Shown here in pieces: positions 24,740-36,945 of a stretch of 64,000 nt of DNA. Below the pieces are notes generated by a model, which was not told the origin of the DNA, did no database searches, and saw only the letters and a program-made list of their open reading frames with translations. The DNA is taken from contig CAKAKS010000060.1 in assembly GCA_916700875.1 (NCBI GenBank), forward strand, positions 3,271,334-3,335,333. The letters run 5' to 3'. The stretch is from Sebastes aleutianus. Lineage: Eukaryota; Chordata; Actinopteri; Perciformes; Sebastidae. The position numbers and the translations under genes are program-made. Position 1 is the stretch's first letter; every line of letters starts with the position of its first letter.

Positions 24740-24910
24740 GTCCGGCTCTTTAGCTGCTAAATTCTCCACTATGTTGACTAGCTGGTCGCTAACAGTGTTT
24801 GTATCTATAGTGCTGGGCAGGTAGCGTACGGTGGGTTTTCACTGCTGCTTAATTGTTGTGGCTGCAAACACGGTTGGTGAAAGCGTTGAGAGTGAACCAA
24901 AACAGTTGAG
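24740..24910 (+). repeat. Dispersed repeat family G, copy 1
   Basis: It contains GCTGCTAAATTCTCCACTAT, GTGGGTTTTCACTGCTG and GAGTGAACCAAAACAGTTGAG. Related copies lie at 57600-57845 (same strand) and at 46440-46600 and 60465-60640 (opposite strand). Confidence 0.55.
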
Positions 24911-25357
24911 TTGTGTGTAGGGATGTCAGCGATCAACACTGTAAAAACACAGTTGCTGTCTGGCAGCTGTCCAGTTTAGCTAGCTATCCAGACATCTATG
25001 CTTATGCCAAACGACCAGCTAACCAACAGAACCAGCTGCTCAATCAGGCCGGGGAGCTGTGAATGAGACAGTGGGGAACACCACATGAGTAGTAGCTATA
25101 CTTTACAAAACTAAAACAATGACCTTTCTAACAACTTCCCCCTTCGTTGGTTGTAAATCCAATTTACTAGGGGAAGTGAAATGTTAAAGTATTCCCTGGG
25201 CCGGTAAATTTGGCATGACAGCAATTTGTGCATGTTGAGACATCTGTTCCACGTGAGCTGATGTTTTTAGCAGCTGGACTAAATAAAGTGAAAGAATAGT
25301 CCTTGATTCACCCCAATTATGTAGCTAGGGTATGCTTCTAATCTTCACCCAGTGGGC

Positions 25358-25790
25358 AACCTTCGGGTCTGAGAAGTTAAGCTAATGCTGAAGTACCTTA
25401 AACTTGCATTCTGTCTAACAGCCAGCAGGGGGCGACTCCTCTGGTTGTTAAAAGAAGTCTGATTGTATAGAGGTCTTTGAGAAAATGAGCCTACTTCTCT
25501 CTTGATTTATTACCTCAGTAAACATTGTAAACATGAGTTTATGGTCTCAATTGCTAGTCTCAAGTCTTCTTCAATACAGCATGATGTTCATTTAGTAAAT
25601 TATGGTCCCATTTAGAGTCAAATAGACCATAAAGCAGGGGATGCTTTAGGGCGTGGCTACCACGGCGTCTGCATATTTGTCTTACAACTTCACCCCTTCC
25701 ACAGTGTGTTTTCAGTTCATGAAAGTTTATTGTAACATTTTGGTCGCCTAAAAATTTCTTATTCAGGGTTCGATTGTACTGACTCTGACA
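25358..25790 (+). repeat. Dispersed repeat copy 2 (family of 5021-6125)
   Basis: This is colinear with 5021-5480, including the shared 20-mer CCAGCAGGGGGCGACTCCTC. The segment around CTACC-ACGGCGT is shorter than in copy 1. Confidence 0.65.
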
Positions 25791-25799
25791 GTCTGGTCT

Positions 25800-27740
25800 G
25801 ATCCTGTCAGTATTTTATGGTGGTTGAATGTCCCTTTCCTGAATCCAAGGAATCACATTACACATTTGCATGACAGCTATCAAATTGATCTCACAGTTCC
25901 TGAGAAAATGTTGGATGATAAACTTCCAATGAACTAAAAGAAAACAAACCTTAGACTAGTGGATATACCGCACTCAGCCAGAAGAATGAACAACAAGACC
26001 CTGGTTTATTTCTGTGCAGTTTTCCACAGAAGTGGCTTTTTAGAGCATACTTCTATAATCACACACATCTGCACACGGCTAATTCTCCACTGGACATGTA
26101 GGATACAGACAGCCATGAGATTTGTGACACAATTTTAACACTAGTTACTTTTAGAAATGAACTAGCATTCGCCAAATATATAAGAGCTTAACATTGATTA
26201 GCTCTTTAGAGAAATATTGGTATGAAAAGCCTCACAACCTTCCTTTGAAATAGCATTTGTGAACCGAGAGAACGGGTTGGATCATATCTGAGCTGAAAAA
26301 CACCCTTGATTAAACAAAGGGACACAATTTCATTGCCAGCGGCTGTGCATTCGGTTTGGCGCAAGAGCCGATATCCACTCTGTTGGACGTGGGGAGACGT
26401 CGCGGGGATTCTGTGTGACTGAACGTGAGGTTTTGCTGCCAGTTTCGCTCTTGAATGTTACACAATCAAAAGCTGAGATCCTGCAAGGACTTGCAAAAGA
26501 GCGTTGCATAATAGAGTGTGAGATGCAGAGAGGAGGGGGGGTATAAGGCTGCAATTACAACTCAGCCAGCAGTATTTGTTACATGTAACTAAAATAAAAC
26601 ACACTTGTTTGCCTTCTTTTTTTTCCTCACACGTCGCCCTGTAATTTAGACAGAGAGGGGGGGGGGGAACGCTCGATGAGAGAACACATTTAATCGCTCC
26701 TTCCCAAATTAACCCATAAATTGCTGTTAATTGCCAGGTGTGAGTGCATCTTTTGAAAGATTTCTGTTTGCCTTTTTTAAATATACCATTAGGATGGAAA
26801 AAAAGCTCTCATGATAAGGCGGCTACATGCAGGTCAGCACCTGGACGGATCCATTACCACTCAGCTGAGTCTGCAGCACATATGAGCTATTATCTATGTC
26901 TGAGCTGTCCATCATCACCTGCTGCGGCTATTTCACATCCACATCCTCATAAGCTGCTAATGCTTTTACGCGGCTTCATCACGGATAACTAAGGAGCTCA
27001 TTAGTTTATGTTGACCTCCTACCTTACGTTTTGTATTTGCAGCACATACTGGCCCTATTTTCTGTTCTCTGTGACCAGGTCAGGTTTCACTTTCACACCT
27101 CAACGAAAATGTTTTTTGTCCACATTTGACATTTTTTGTGGCCTCTGATAGCAGCGTCCACAAGACGGATTGCGGTACAGCTGGAGGACTCGTAACCTGT
27201 AATGAAAACCTTCTCTAGGCCGCCTGCTGCAAGTCTGGTTTAGGTAACATTTCATCAAACGATAAGAAGGACAATCCTTTTGTTTTCCAGTAGAGGTGGT
27301 ACAGCTATTTATTTCACCGACTGTAGGTCTGCGAAGATGAAAGGGGTATTACCTTGTTGCAACATAAATCTCCCTGTCAGGATCAGATGAGCTGTTTATA
27401 ATGCTGTCAAAAAGGGAGAATGGATTACCCTCCAACAACCACGGCAATAAAACTCTTGGGAGCAATCAGGTTTGGAAACAATATCGCTCGGCACAATGAG
27501 GCTTTATCAAACCCACGGTAAGTATGTTTGTGCAACAAAACAATTACGAACAAAGCCAAAACAAGACTTCTCGAATGGATTTCACACCACCGGGATTGGC
27601 CTGTCTGAAGGATACTCCCTCAAACCACGGCTCGGAGAGATGGATGTGAGGAGCCAAGTAAACAATGTGGTGTGTTTTCTTTTCTTTCTTTCTGACCAGT
27701 GTGTTAGTACATCAAAACGTCACCCGCTAATACAATACAA
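25800..27740. other. Low-repeat intergenic stretch
   Basis: No repeat family or exon was recognised across nearly 2 kb, in contrast to the surroundings. There is a G9 run at about 26659. It is a candidate location for conserved regulatory DNA. Confidence 0.4.
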
Positions 27741-27760
27741 GCATTCAAGTCCAACTTTCC

Positions 27761-28000
27761 CCCAGCTCTGACTGGGGGATCCCGAGGCGTTCCCAGGCCA
27801 GTGTGGAGATATAATCTCTCCACCTAGTCCTGGGTCTTCCCTGTGGCCTCCTCCCAGCTGGTCGTGCCTGGAACACCTCCCTAGGCGCCCAGGGGGGCAT
27901 CCTCACTAGATGCCCGAACCACCTCAGCTGGCTCCTTTCAATGCAAAGGAGTAGCGGCTCTACTCCGAGTCCCTCACGGATGACTGAGCTTCTCACCCTA
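27761..28000 (-). mobile_element. LINE 3' fragment B
   Basis: The minus strand encodes NRVRSSVIREGLGVEPLLL, then ERSQLRWFGHLVRMPP and RPRTRWRDYISTLAWERLG, the C-terminus of the same reverse transcriptase as at 6425-7105. At its 5' side it is cut off by the element starting at 28001. Confidence 0.8.
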
Positions 28001-28934
28001 TTCTCAAAGTGGGGTCCGTGGCACTCTGTCAGGGGGTCCACCAAATCATTTGCTATAAATTATAAAATAGTTCTGTGTCATTAAAAAGCGCAATTCTACA
28101 TATGGGGACCATTTGCGCCAATAAAACAAAGAATATTGTGTCCATTACTCCCACCCACGTTAGTTTTGGGCTGATATTGACTCAAAACAATAAGTTAATT
28201 ATTTTTAAGCTGAAGCACTGAAAGTCAGCTTTAGACTGGTAAGTTTACATGTCTATTTATTAGGACTATACTGTTTAAGCTTGTAAGATCAATTTATTGA
28301 AATATAGGCTATAATGCTGTCAAGTTGAGTCCAAATGCAATTTGATTAAATCTCCCTCTGTATATAAGTGGTATTAATATTCAATAATATTGCAAATTTC
28401 CCCGCTCTGGGACTAAAAAAAATCATCTCATCTTATCTTGACACGATTCAAATTGAAATGTGTTTCTGTGTATCACTATGAAACAGGTCTGATTAAGGTT
28501 GAAAGGTTTTAGAATACAAATAGTTCCAATGGCATCTAAGAGTATAAGTAAGGGATAATGTACAGCGAGCCGGTCATTGTTGTGAAAGAATCCCCGACAG
28601 TGTGATGCTGCACCCCGACGCAAAACAATGACCCGCTAGCTGTACATTATCTCACTTATTACATGGCTACTTACTGAAGAAACCAATATTTTGACACAAA
28701 AACGGTCCGCCAGAGTCTGACATCAGAGCTAACGGTCTGCTATACATAGCAACGGTCTGTTATAAAGAAATTACAGACCGCAGAACGCCGTGATTGACCA
28801 GTCAGAATCTAGTATTCAACACAGCCGTGTAATAAATGGTAGTAAGCATTACGCTTAATCAGTGTTACGATTAAGGGGGGGTCCTTGGAAATTTCTTTCC
28901 CTGGCCCCACAAAGTTTGAGAGCCCCTGGTCTAA
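28001..28934. mobile_element. DNA-transposon-like element inserted in LINE B
   Basis: It has inverted ends TTCTCAAAGTGGGGTCC and, on the reverse strand of the right end, CTCTCAAACTTTGTGGGGCC. Ends of this TTCTCAAA-type with GGGGCC are typical of hAT/Charlie-like elements. The interior has no coding capacity. No target duplication was seen; LINE sequence does not resume on the right. Confidence 0.6.
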
Positions 28935-28939
28935 ACAGC

Positions 28940-29760
28940 CTCTTTCTAGATGTGTTACAGCAGCACAGCAGCGTTCAACAACCAACCAATAGTGACGTAC
29001 TTATCTACAGTACATGTATTCTACAGCAACCACTGCATGTATATTTGATTTAAGCCTGGCTGGCATAACGCCGCACAACATGCTGACAAACCCAAATTTG
29101 TCAGTCTAGCACTAAGTGGCTGGAACACGTGTGTGTCTGTCTGCCGTTGCCTGGTTCCTTTGTTTCGCTTTAAGTTTGCTCTTGTGCAAGCGAGAGACGA
29201 GACAACAGCTTCTTCTTAACCCTCCGGCTGCCCTCAGTGACTGCACCGTGTTGCTCTCTACTGAGAGTCAATTACGTAATGAATACGGAGCCAGTGTGTG
29301 TGAGTGTGTGTGTGTGTAGAGGGGATACGAGAGAGAGTGATGAGATGAGAAATAGTGATAAAGTTACACACTGCCTATCTACCAGTGAAAGTAGTCTACT
29401 CCTGATGAGAGATTTGGGGTCAACGGTCAACATCTGGCCCCTGAGGGAGGGCGTCTGGTTGTGTAGAGATGAGCGCCCGCTGCAGGAAGCCTCACTTCCT
29501 TTCTCTCTACTTCTCTTTCAGCCTCGACTTGTTTATTTTTCTGGGAGGTTGCCAGGACAACCTGGCAGCCTGTCATGTTTGAAAAGTCAAGGTAAAGGTG
29601 AAAGAGCGAGTAAAGAGGAAAAGCAACCTAGCACTAAAAGGAAGCGTCGTGCTGCAGCGCGTCTCGAGTATTTAGCTTTAAATCATGTGTGGACACTTCC
29701 ATTGTTCCCGACGGCCCATCCTTTCAGAAAATACACAGTCTCTCTGTGCAACAAAACAGC
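28940..29760. other. No supported gene
   Basis: The plus-strand ORF at 29237-29773 (178 codons) includes a GT microsatellite near 29297-29318 and has no recognisable domain. I treat it as a chance frame. Confidence 0.4.
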
Positions 29761-29762
29761 AA

Positions 29763-29947
29763 CACATGGCTAATTATTATGCAAAAATCACATCATCGGA
29801 CCTTCCCTTCTTGTTTAGGGTTTAGGGTAAGAATATTAGGGTAAGCCAACCAGACGCAGAGTAGGGCGGGTCATGCCTTCACCACGGAAGGAAAAAAACT
29901 TGACCAGGAAGGTCCGATGATTGTTTTGCATAATAATTAGCCATGTG
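29763..29947. mobile_element. Foldback element, long terminal inverted repeats
   Basis: About 40 bases at each end are inverted copies: CACATGGCTAATTATTATGC at the left and GCATAATAATTAGCCATGTG at the right, continuing into CATCGGACCTT / AAGGTCCGATG. The loop holds TTTAGGG-like repeats. A half copy lies at 58876-59043. Confidence 0.8.
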
Positions 29948-29949
29948 CT

Positions 29950-30280
29950 TCTGTTTGGGATAAAAACTGTTGGGACATTTTTTGGATCTAAACAACTAGT
30001 CTCTCCTCATCCATTCATCGCCACACACGAGAGACAGCGACAGCATGAGGTGAGTGAAGAGATCAGAAGTCAAGCTGGCGTGAAATAGGACAGTGGCGTG
30101 AAGTGACGTGGCGCGACACGTCAACGAGCGTCGCCGCTGGTGTGGGGGGTGTACATAGAAAATAACAGGGGCGGCAGTTTTGACGCACGCCGTTCGACCC
30201 CGGTGTGCGTTGGCCTTAAGAGCGATACCTGGAATGTAGAGAGTTTGGATGGTCTTTTTTTCCCCCTAACCTTTCCAGAA
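29950..30280. other. No feature recognised
   Basis: Short non-coding stretch between two transposons. Confidence 0.35.
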
Positions 30281-30282
30281 CT

Positions 30283-30960
30283 TGGGCTGTAAATCGATTG
30301 AAAAATGTAATCGCGATTAGTCACATGATTGTCCATAGTTAATCGCAAATAATCACAAATGAATCGCACATTTTTTTATCTGTTCAAAATGTACCTTAAA
30401 GGAAGATTTGTCAAGAATTTAATACTCTTATCAACAACAAATATGCTGCTTTATACAAACTTATGTATATATTTATGATTGGAAATCAATTAACAACACA
30501 AAACAATGACAGATATTGTCCAGAAACCCTCACAGGTACTGCATTTAGCATAAAAACAATATGCTCAAATCATAACATGGCAAACTGCAGCCCAACAGGC
30601 AACAACAGCTGTCAGTGTGTCAGTGAGCTGACTTGACTATGACTTGCCCCCAAACTGCATGTGATTATCATAAAGTGGGCACGTCTGTAAAGGGGAGACT
30701 TGTGGGTACCCATAGCACCCATTTTCACCCCTTTGAAAATGGCCATACCAGTTTTTCCTCGCCAAAATGTTGCGTCGATTCTGAGTGTTATTTAGCTTCC
30801 TTCGCGACAAGCTAGTATGACATAATTGGTACCAATGGATTTTTTAGTTTTTCTAGTTTCTTATGATACAAGTATCTTCACTCTAACCTTAAAACTAAGC
30901 CCACTACCAAAATCGCAAGTGGCGTTAATGCGTTATTGTCATGTTAACTTTGACAGCCGT
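30283..30960 (+). mobile_element. GGGCTGTCAA-end element, copy 2
   Basis: It starts GGGCTGTAAATCGATT and ends AACTTTGACAGCCGT. It is colinear with the copies at 20660-21345 and 36946-37535, with the segment around CACATCTGGAGGTCAG deleted. It has no ORF of note. Confidence 0.75.
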
Positions 30961-30969
30961 AGTTCAAAT

Positions 30970-32740
30970 ATTTCCTCCGAATTTTGAGTTTTAAGAACAG
31001 AAAACCGAAAGCTTGTCAGACGTAGCAACACTGACTAAGGAGGATGAAGCTTAGCAGACGGTTGATGACTTTTGACGGGTTTTTCTTAGAAGGTGTTAAT
31101 GCTCACCAACCACTGGCAGGAGAAAGAGGAACTCCACAGAGGGGACATAAAAACACAAAGCTGTGGTAGCAAACTAATCCACAGTTTCTTGAAGTATTTA
31201 GAATGACTTTCCATGAATGCACTGTACATTTTTTGGCTGATCTCCAGAGGAATGTTATGCTGCTTGGCAAACTCTTAACCAATAGATAAAGCCCTGCATT
31301 GACACTCATCACTGCTATTATCACACAATCATGATGACCATCGCCACTCTTCCTAGATAAGAAATGACGGTCTGGTTTGAGCTCAACACTGTGAATAAGT
31401 GCTGTATGACGAGGGACCAGGCTAGAAGGGACGTCAGAGTTTTGTCAGCTCAGAGACCAGTCAGCTGTGAGCGTCTGGCTCAACTGTGGCATGTTGGCCT
31501 GTGGGCTCCAGCTGCCCGTCTGAAACACCAGGGCCGCTGCTCTCTTACTGCAGCTTCCTTCTTTCTTAACAGAACATAATTGACTCAGATGTTGTTCTGC
31601 AGGAGGAGGGGTGAGTGTACAGACAAATAAACAGCTGTTATTCTGCACAACTTCTTTACATTTCTGGACCGCTGTGGGACTTTCCTCTTGGAATCACACA
31701 TATGGCTCTGAGGGAAATATTAGACTCTAGTGGACAAACAATACTCCCAGGGGTCCAATGCTGTGTATGGCTCTTGCTTTGTTAATTCAAGCATATATTT
31801 GTTTTGCTTTGCTATGCATGGGCACCTCCTCTGAGTCCCTGGGGGTGTCCTAGTGATATAGCCTCGAGGCCTGAAGCATAAGCTCCTCAATGGAGACACA
31901 CAACCGCTGCCACCTGGGGTTTACTATCTAATAATCAGAGCTACAACCTGTCGACTCGGATCCGCTGGCAAAATATTCAGCTCCACCATCTGCTGCGATC
32001 CCCGCAAAGGAGCTGACACACCGTAGACCGTGACGCCACCGCGGATGACGGTGAATAACACCCTGTGATGACTGGCAGCACCACGCCTTGGGCAAAGCTG
32101 ACAAAAAGTATTGCGTTATTGCAGAGGAGGTGTCCGTATTATAGCAGGTAATGTGACTCAACCTGTCTGCCAAGAACAGGCGCAGACAGGAGGGGGAAGT
32201 GAGAGAAAGAGAGGAAGTTTGTGTGACGAACGGAAGTTGACTAACCTCAGTGTATCACCTGCAAAACGCAGATATAGCTTACAGTCACACACATATTTAG
32301 TAGGCAGCATGGAAGACTTCACTTAGTGTGGAAAATTCTAACAAAACGCCTTGAAACTGTCTGCAAAGCTACACTAGAGGCCTGCTGGTATAAGCTCTTG
32401 TACATAAAGACGGAGGAATGCAGAGTGACACACGTGACGGCTGAGCAAACCTCTTGGTATTTTTGTTCCTGGCTGAGCTGAGCTGATGCAAATCCAATGA
32501 AATGCAATGAAATGCATTCCTGCGGTCTCCCCAGCTCAGGTAGTCGCAGGCAAACAGGAGCTTCTGCTCAAACTATGTGAAGGTTTACCTCCAACTGCCG
32601 GCATCCGGCTACGTATATACGTCAATACAAGCTTTTTCTGTCTTGTTAGTAATCCTTGACATGCCACAAAATCTTTAAGATCATCCCAAAGAGATCTCTA
32701 TCACTGCAGCACCGATCTGTGTCGAAAAGTACAATCATGC
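30970..32740. other. No feature recognised
   Basis: Non-coding sequence with several unsupported ORFs and no exon with paired splice sites. An ATGCAAAT octamer occurs near 32485. Confidence 0.4.
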
Positions 32741-32743
32741 TAC

Positions 32744-33851
32744 TAGGGCTGGGACGATACACATATCTTCCGATTCAACACTATCACGATACCTGGGTGC
32801 CGATTTGATGTGTATTGCGACTCGATATTACGATTTATTGTGAATTTTGTTAACGTTTTTAACACTAGGCCATGGGAAAAAGTTGAATCATACACTTCTA
32901 GGGACTTTTACTTTGGAAAATATCTAAATTAATCCAGTAAGAATGTTTGATTTCAGCACTTATGTAGTCAGAGTTGACCTGACGTCAAATATATCAGTCA
33001 TTGTCAGGCATTATTTGTTACATTTTTTTTCCAGCAACCCAAAAATCAAAGAATAAAGACTTTTCGTTACAAATTTGTGATATTTACTTTTTAAAATATA
33101 AGGGATATTTAATGTTTTATACTTCTGATGAATATAATCCAATCAATCTTATTTCCATATGTGTACTTTTGTATATACAGTTCCCTTTGTTAACACCTTA
33201 TTTTGAAAACCGGACGTAGTCACACGTGTATACTTCCTCTACCTTCACCAAATCCGTCGCTAGCTCTTACCGTCAGCTCCGTTCTCTTTATCCATGGTCA
33301 GTTCCGTCGGGGCTGTTTGAATACATTTAACATAAATGTCAGTATATGGGTGCTCTACAGTTGTAGCGTCGGCTGATTTGACCACGGAGATGAGAGCAAT
33401 GGCCGAATTACCTCGATACGATAACGTTTCCTGTTCATGGCAGAGTTAGCATGCAGCTTTAACCGTGATGTCTAGCTCCGCTTTTCCTGTCAATGTGTGA
33501 AACCCAAAGTGTTTCCATCCTTTACTGGATGTGTAGTGTTTACCACGCTGGATTTAACATGTGAGGGTGGAGGTCGTATCCACGCTGACCCTCAGCCATT
33601 TTTCTGCTCTGTCGTATCTACCGGTTTCTGCTCGCTACGGCCGGCCGGCTACTGTTTGTTTTGGTTGACGGATACGGACAGATATGACGTCACGTTACTC
33701 AGACTACAACAATAAAAGTGGTAACTTCCTTCTACCTCCGTATAGACTCAAATTAAGCAAATTAATATATTGATTCTGGCATTAAACGAATCGATTTCAA
33801 AATCGTAAAAAAAAAATGACATAGGTGAATCGATTTTTTTGCCCAACCATA
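32744..33851. mobile_element. hAT-like element with 8-base TSD (one mismatch)
   Basis: The left end is TAGGGCTGGGACGATA; the right end, reverse-complemented, begins TATGGTTGGGC. The flanks CATGCTAC (32736-32743) and CATGTTAC (33852-33859) differ at one base, as expected of an aged 8-base target duplication. It is non-autonomous at 1,108 bases. Confidence 0.78.
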
Positions 33852-34329
33852 CATGTTACCGTGACAGCGTGATTTTCATGTTACATGGTCTCCATGATAT
33901 GATGAAATTGAAAATGAGATTCCTCCGTGTTTCAGACAGCATGAACGTTCTGCTTTGTGTTCTGTCTCTATCAACTAAAGGGGGATGAAAGAAGTGGTGA
34001 TTAAACCGACATGTAGTCTGTATCAAATGGAGCCAGAGGTTACCTTGCTGAGTGTTCCCTGGCTAGAGGACATCCAGGGCTGCAGGCTTTAGTAAATCAG
34101 TGCTGTTCAGACGTAAGCAGCCACTCATGTGTGAGTACTTTATTTATAGAGCGTGCATCGCAGCGACAGTAAATGAGCATGTCACCGCTTTGAGACCCAT
34201 GCTCTTCTTTTCTTTCTTTTTTTACATGTAACTAACAGACAATGTTTTAAAATGACAGCACATATATCTTCACCAGCTTTGTTGTCATTGTCTTTAGCTG
34301 TTTTTTTTCTATTTCTGTTTAAGTACGCT

Positions 34330-34400
34330 TAGAGAGATCCATAAAAGCCGAGTCAAATTCCTTGTATGTATGCACTTGGCAATAAAACTGACTCTGATTC
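34330..34400 (+). mobile_element. L2-like LINE 3' tail
   Basis: AAATTCCTTGTATGTATGCA is followed by CTTGGCAATAAAACTGACTC and a TGATTCTGAT-type tail, the standard end of fish L2-like LINEs. Confidence 0.65.
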
Positions 34401-35171
34401 TGATCCTGTCATATGCTTGCTGTTACATCTTGGCAGTTCTCTTCACAGTGCAGCGGTCAACAGCTGGTCTGTTCAGTTATTCAATAGAACCACTACGGTT
34501 TCTGTTACAGGCCTTCACTGTTTTCATGTAAAGTGGAGTAACAAGTGGAGCTTGCTGCTGTCCAGCCCTCCCTTAGGATGCACAGTGATGTAATACTTCA
34601 TTTTCCTCAAGGCTATACAGTGTGTAGCCTATATGTTTACGGCTACTACAAGACAGCTGAAATGTCTATCCACTGGCCAAGACAAAATATTTAAACCACA
34701 AACACTGACATGTTTCCTTCCTCATATATACAATCCTAACGTATAGGTGCAAAACTCCATTTAAAATCTTTCAAATTTAAAGAAGACACGGTTTTGGTGC
34801 ATTATGCTATACGTTATGTAACACGATTCATAGTTTAAAAGAATCGTTATGCGCATCTGATAAATTCGGCATATATATGATCCGCCTATCAAAAACGCGC
34901 GTTCAATTAATGTTAAACCTAAGAACTGGTTTCCCTGGTCCTACTATCAAAACACACTGGGGTTTCCGGTAGCAAACAGTGTGGGGAGCAATTTAAAAAA
35001 CTCTGATTTTTATTGGGTTAAAGTCTCGCCCGGCGTGCGGCATGTATGCCGAATTGAAGACAACCGTGTAATGATTGACATGAGGCCTTGTGTTTTATTC
35101 GACAAGGCGTGTTATATTGCCACTAAGCAAAGACGCGTTAAATTGCGTGGACTGCTAACGAGGATTGGTTC

Positions 35172-35173
<2 letters not shown>

Positions 35174-35212
<39 letters not shown>

Positions 35213-35214
35213 TA
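35174..35214. repeat. (GA)n microsatellite
   Basis: About 40 bases of GA dinucleotides. The encoded RERERE frame is not a gene. Confidence 0.9.
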
Positions 35215-36094
35215 GCAACAGGGAGGGTTGGTGGTTGTAGTATTGGTGTTTGGGGGGCGACGACGCTGTCAAAGCACATGACAGAGCAGTGACAGAGACA
35301 GAGTCTGGTGGCGGTGATGTTGATTAAACAACACTTACTACGAGTTACTCGGACGAGCAAGAAAAGGACATTCCGAGCATATCTTTGTCTCTGCAGGTTT
35401 GGAAACGGCTGTTGCGCGTTGTAAACAAGTGGACGTGGATAACATGTTTACTATCAGTACAGCCCGCATCCTGCATCGGAATAAAAGCAGTAAGGTTATA
35501 GCAAGGTATCCGCCACATGTGTGTATCTGTGTTTTTACACTGGCTTTCTCGCCTTGTATGTGTGTTTTTGCGCACATACCCTTCTCCGAGCTGCTCTGTG
35601 TCAGATTCATCCACAGCTGCGCCTGAGCCTTGTACTGGATGGAACCAACTGTCAGTCTTCTCTCCGCGGTGGTCGTCAACAGCATCAACAGGAATAACGC
35701 CTTTTCTCCCCTTTATATGCTTCTCCGTTGCTGTAATCACCAAAGTGTCTCCGTATTAACCAAACAAATAAAAGAGGAAAGAAAGAGAAAGAAAGCAGCG
35801 TGTGTCGGTGCTTCCTGCTTTAGGTTACAGTGGTGGTGATGGTGTTGTTTTGAAGGGGTGGGGCGGAATGCAGCTTTACTCCGCCAAGAAATGTGGGCTA
35901 AAAAAGCACGTTGGTGCACGCCTGTGCATGATTAGTAGCTCGTGCTTCATGGTAGGGAGGGGGGTAAATAAACGCGCGAAACAGAGGCGTGATTTTGAAA
36001 TGAGATCTCATGTACACACACAGTGAGTCAAATAGCTGCAGGATGTTGCTCATTGAAGAGACAGTAAAGCTGAAGACATTTCCTGCACCACTCT

Positions 36095-36690
36095 GTGTTC
36101 AGCTGCCTGCACCATCTAGCTGGTAGGGTCAGTGCCTTGCTCAAGGGCATCGTCGTTGAGCAGGGGCCAGCAACCTTTAATATCAAAAGAGACATTTTAG
36201 GCACAAAAAAAAAATCGGTCTGGAGCCGCAAAACATTTGATCATTGTGATGAAGGTAACAAAGTTTATAGTCTAAGTATATAGTATATAAGTCTAATGTA
36301 GTGAGGGCCAAAGAGCACATGTACTACAGAGTATTAGGGCCACATTGAGGGAAAAAGTCGTAATATTATGAGAATCAAGTCATAACTTTACGAGAAAAAA
36401 AAAGAAAATAACACGTAAAATTAGTACTTTATAATATTATGATTTTATTCTCATAATAGTATCACTTTATTCTCACAATCTCAGATTATTTTTTTTTTGC
36501 TTCTATGTGGCCCTAATACACCATCGTACCATCGTACCATGGACCTACAACAATGATAAATAAAAATGAAAATGTAAACAAAAAACAGTTATTCATTTAA
36601 ATTTTTAAAAATCCACAGGGAGCCACTGGAGAGGAGCTAAAGAGCCGCAGGTTGCTGACCCCTGTTGTTGAGGAAGAGGTGGGTGGCATT
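36095..36690 (+). mobile_element. SINE fragment split by a hAT insertion
   Basis: GGGTCAGTGCCTTGCTCAAG at about 36127-36146 is a common fish SINE segment. The sequence resumes as TTGTTGAGGAAGAGGTGGG after 36664. The interruption is the element at 36161-36664. Confidence 0.6.
36161..36664. mobile_element. hAT-like element with near-exact TSD
   Basis: The ends are CAGGGGCCAGCAACCT and, reverse-complemented, CAGGGGTCAGCAACCT, a well-known hAT terminal sequence. The flanks TCGTTGAG (36153-36160) and TTGTTGAG (36665-36672) match at 7 of 8 bases. It is 504 bases long and non-coding. Confidence 0.85.
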
Positions 36691-36945
36691 CGCTGTAGAC
36701 ATTTTTTTTCATGGCAGTGCAGTGCTATATCCCTTCCATCAATTCTTAAAACTTCCACCATAAGCTGCTATTCATCCAAGTGTTCACAAGCCTTTAACGG
36801 TGTCAAATTGTTAAATTACATTTCTAAGGCTTTGACCCTTTTATCGATCGGATGCATTGTCATTATACTGTTAACGGCCACTGTAACAAAAGGCTGAATA
36901 TTCCTGTCATAATCCGCCCATGAATGCATCAGTAACAGACTAATA

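Larger units (their letters stand above)
33860..36090. other. Mostly unannotated; LINE tail and GA repeat within
   Basis: It holds an L2-like tail at 34330-34400 and a GA microsatellite at 35174-35214. The ORFs at 34981-35292 and 35338-35743 lack domains and splice support. Segment 34900-36000 is slightly GC-richer and could hold the undetected golli first exon, but nothing decides this. Confidence 0.35.

Noticed and set aside
29237..29773. 178-codon plus-strand ORF
   Set aside because: No recognisable domain, crosses a GT microsatellite, and no splice or homology support.
34981..35292. 103-codon ORF with an RERERE segment
   Set aside because: The charged run is a GA microsatellite and the rest lacks similarity.
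35338..35743. Overlapping minus-strand ORFs of 116 and 132 codons
   Set aside because: Two frames over the same DNA plus an antisense frame; no family features.
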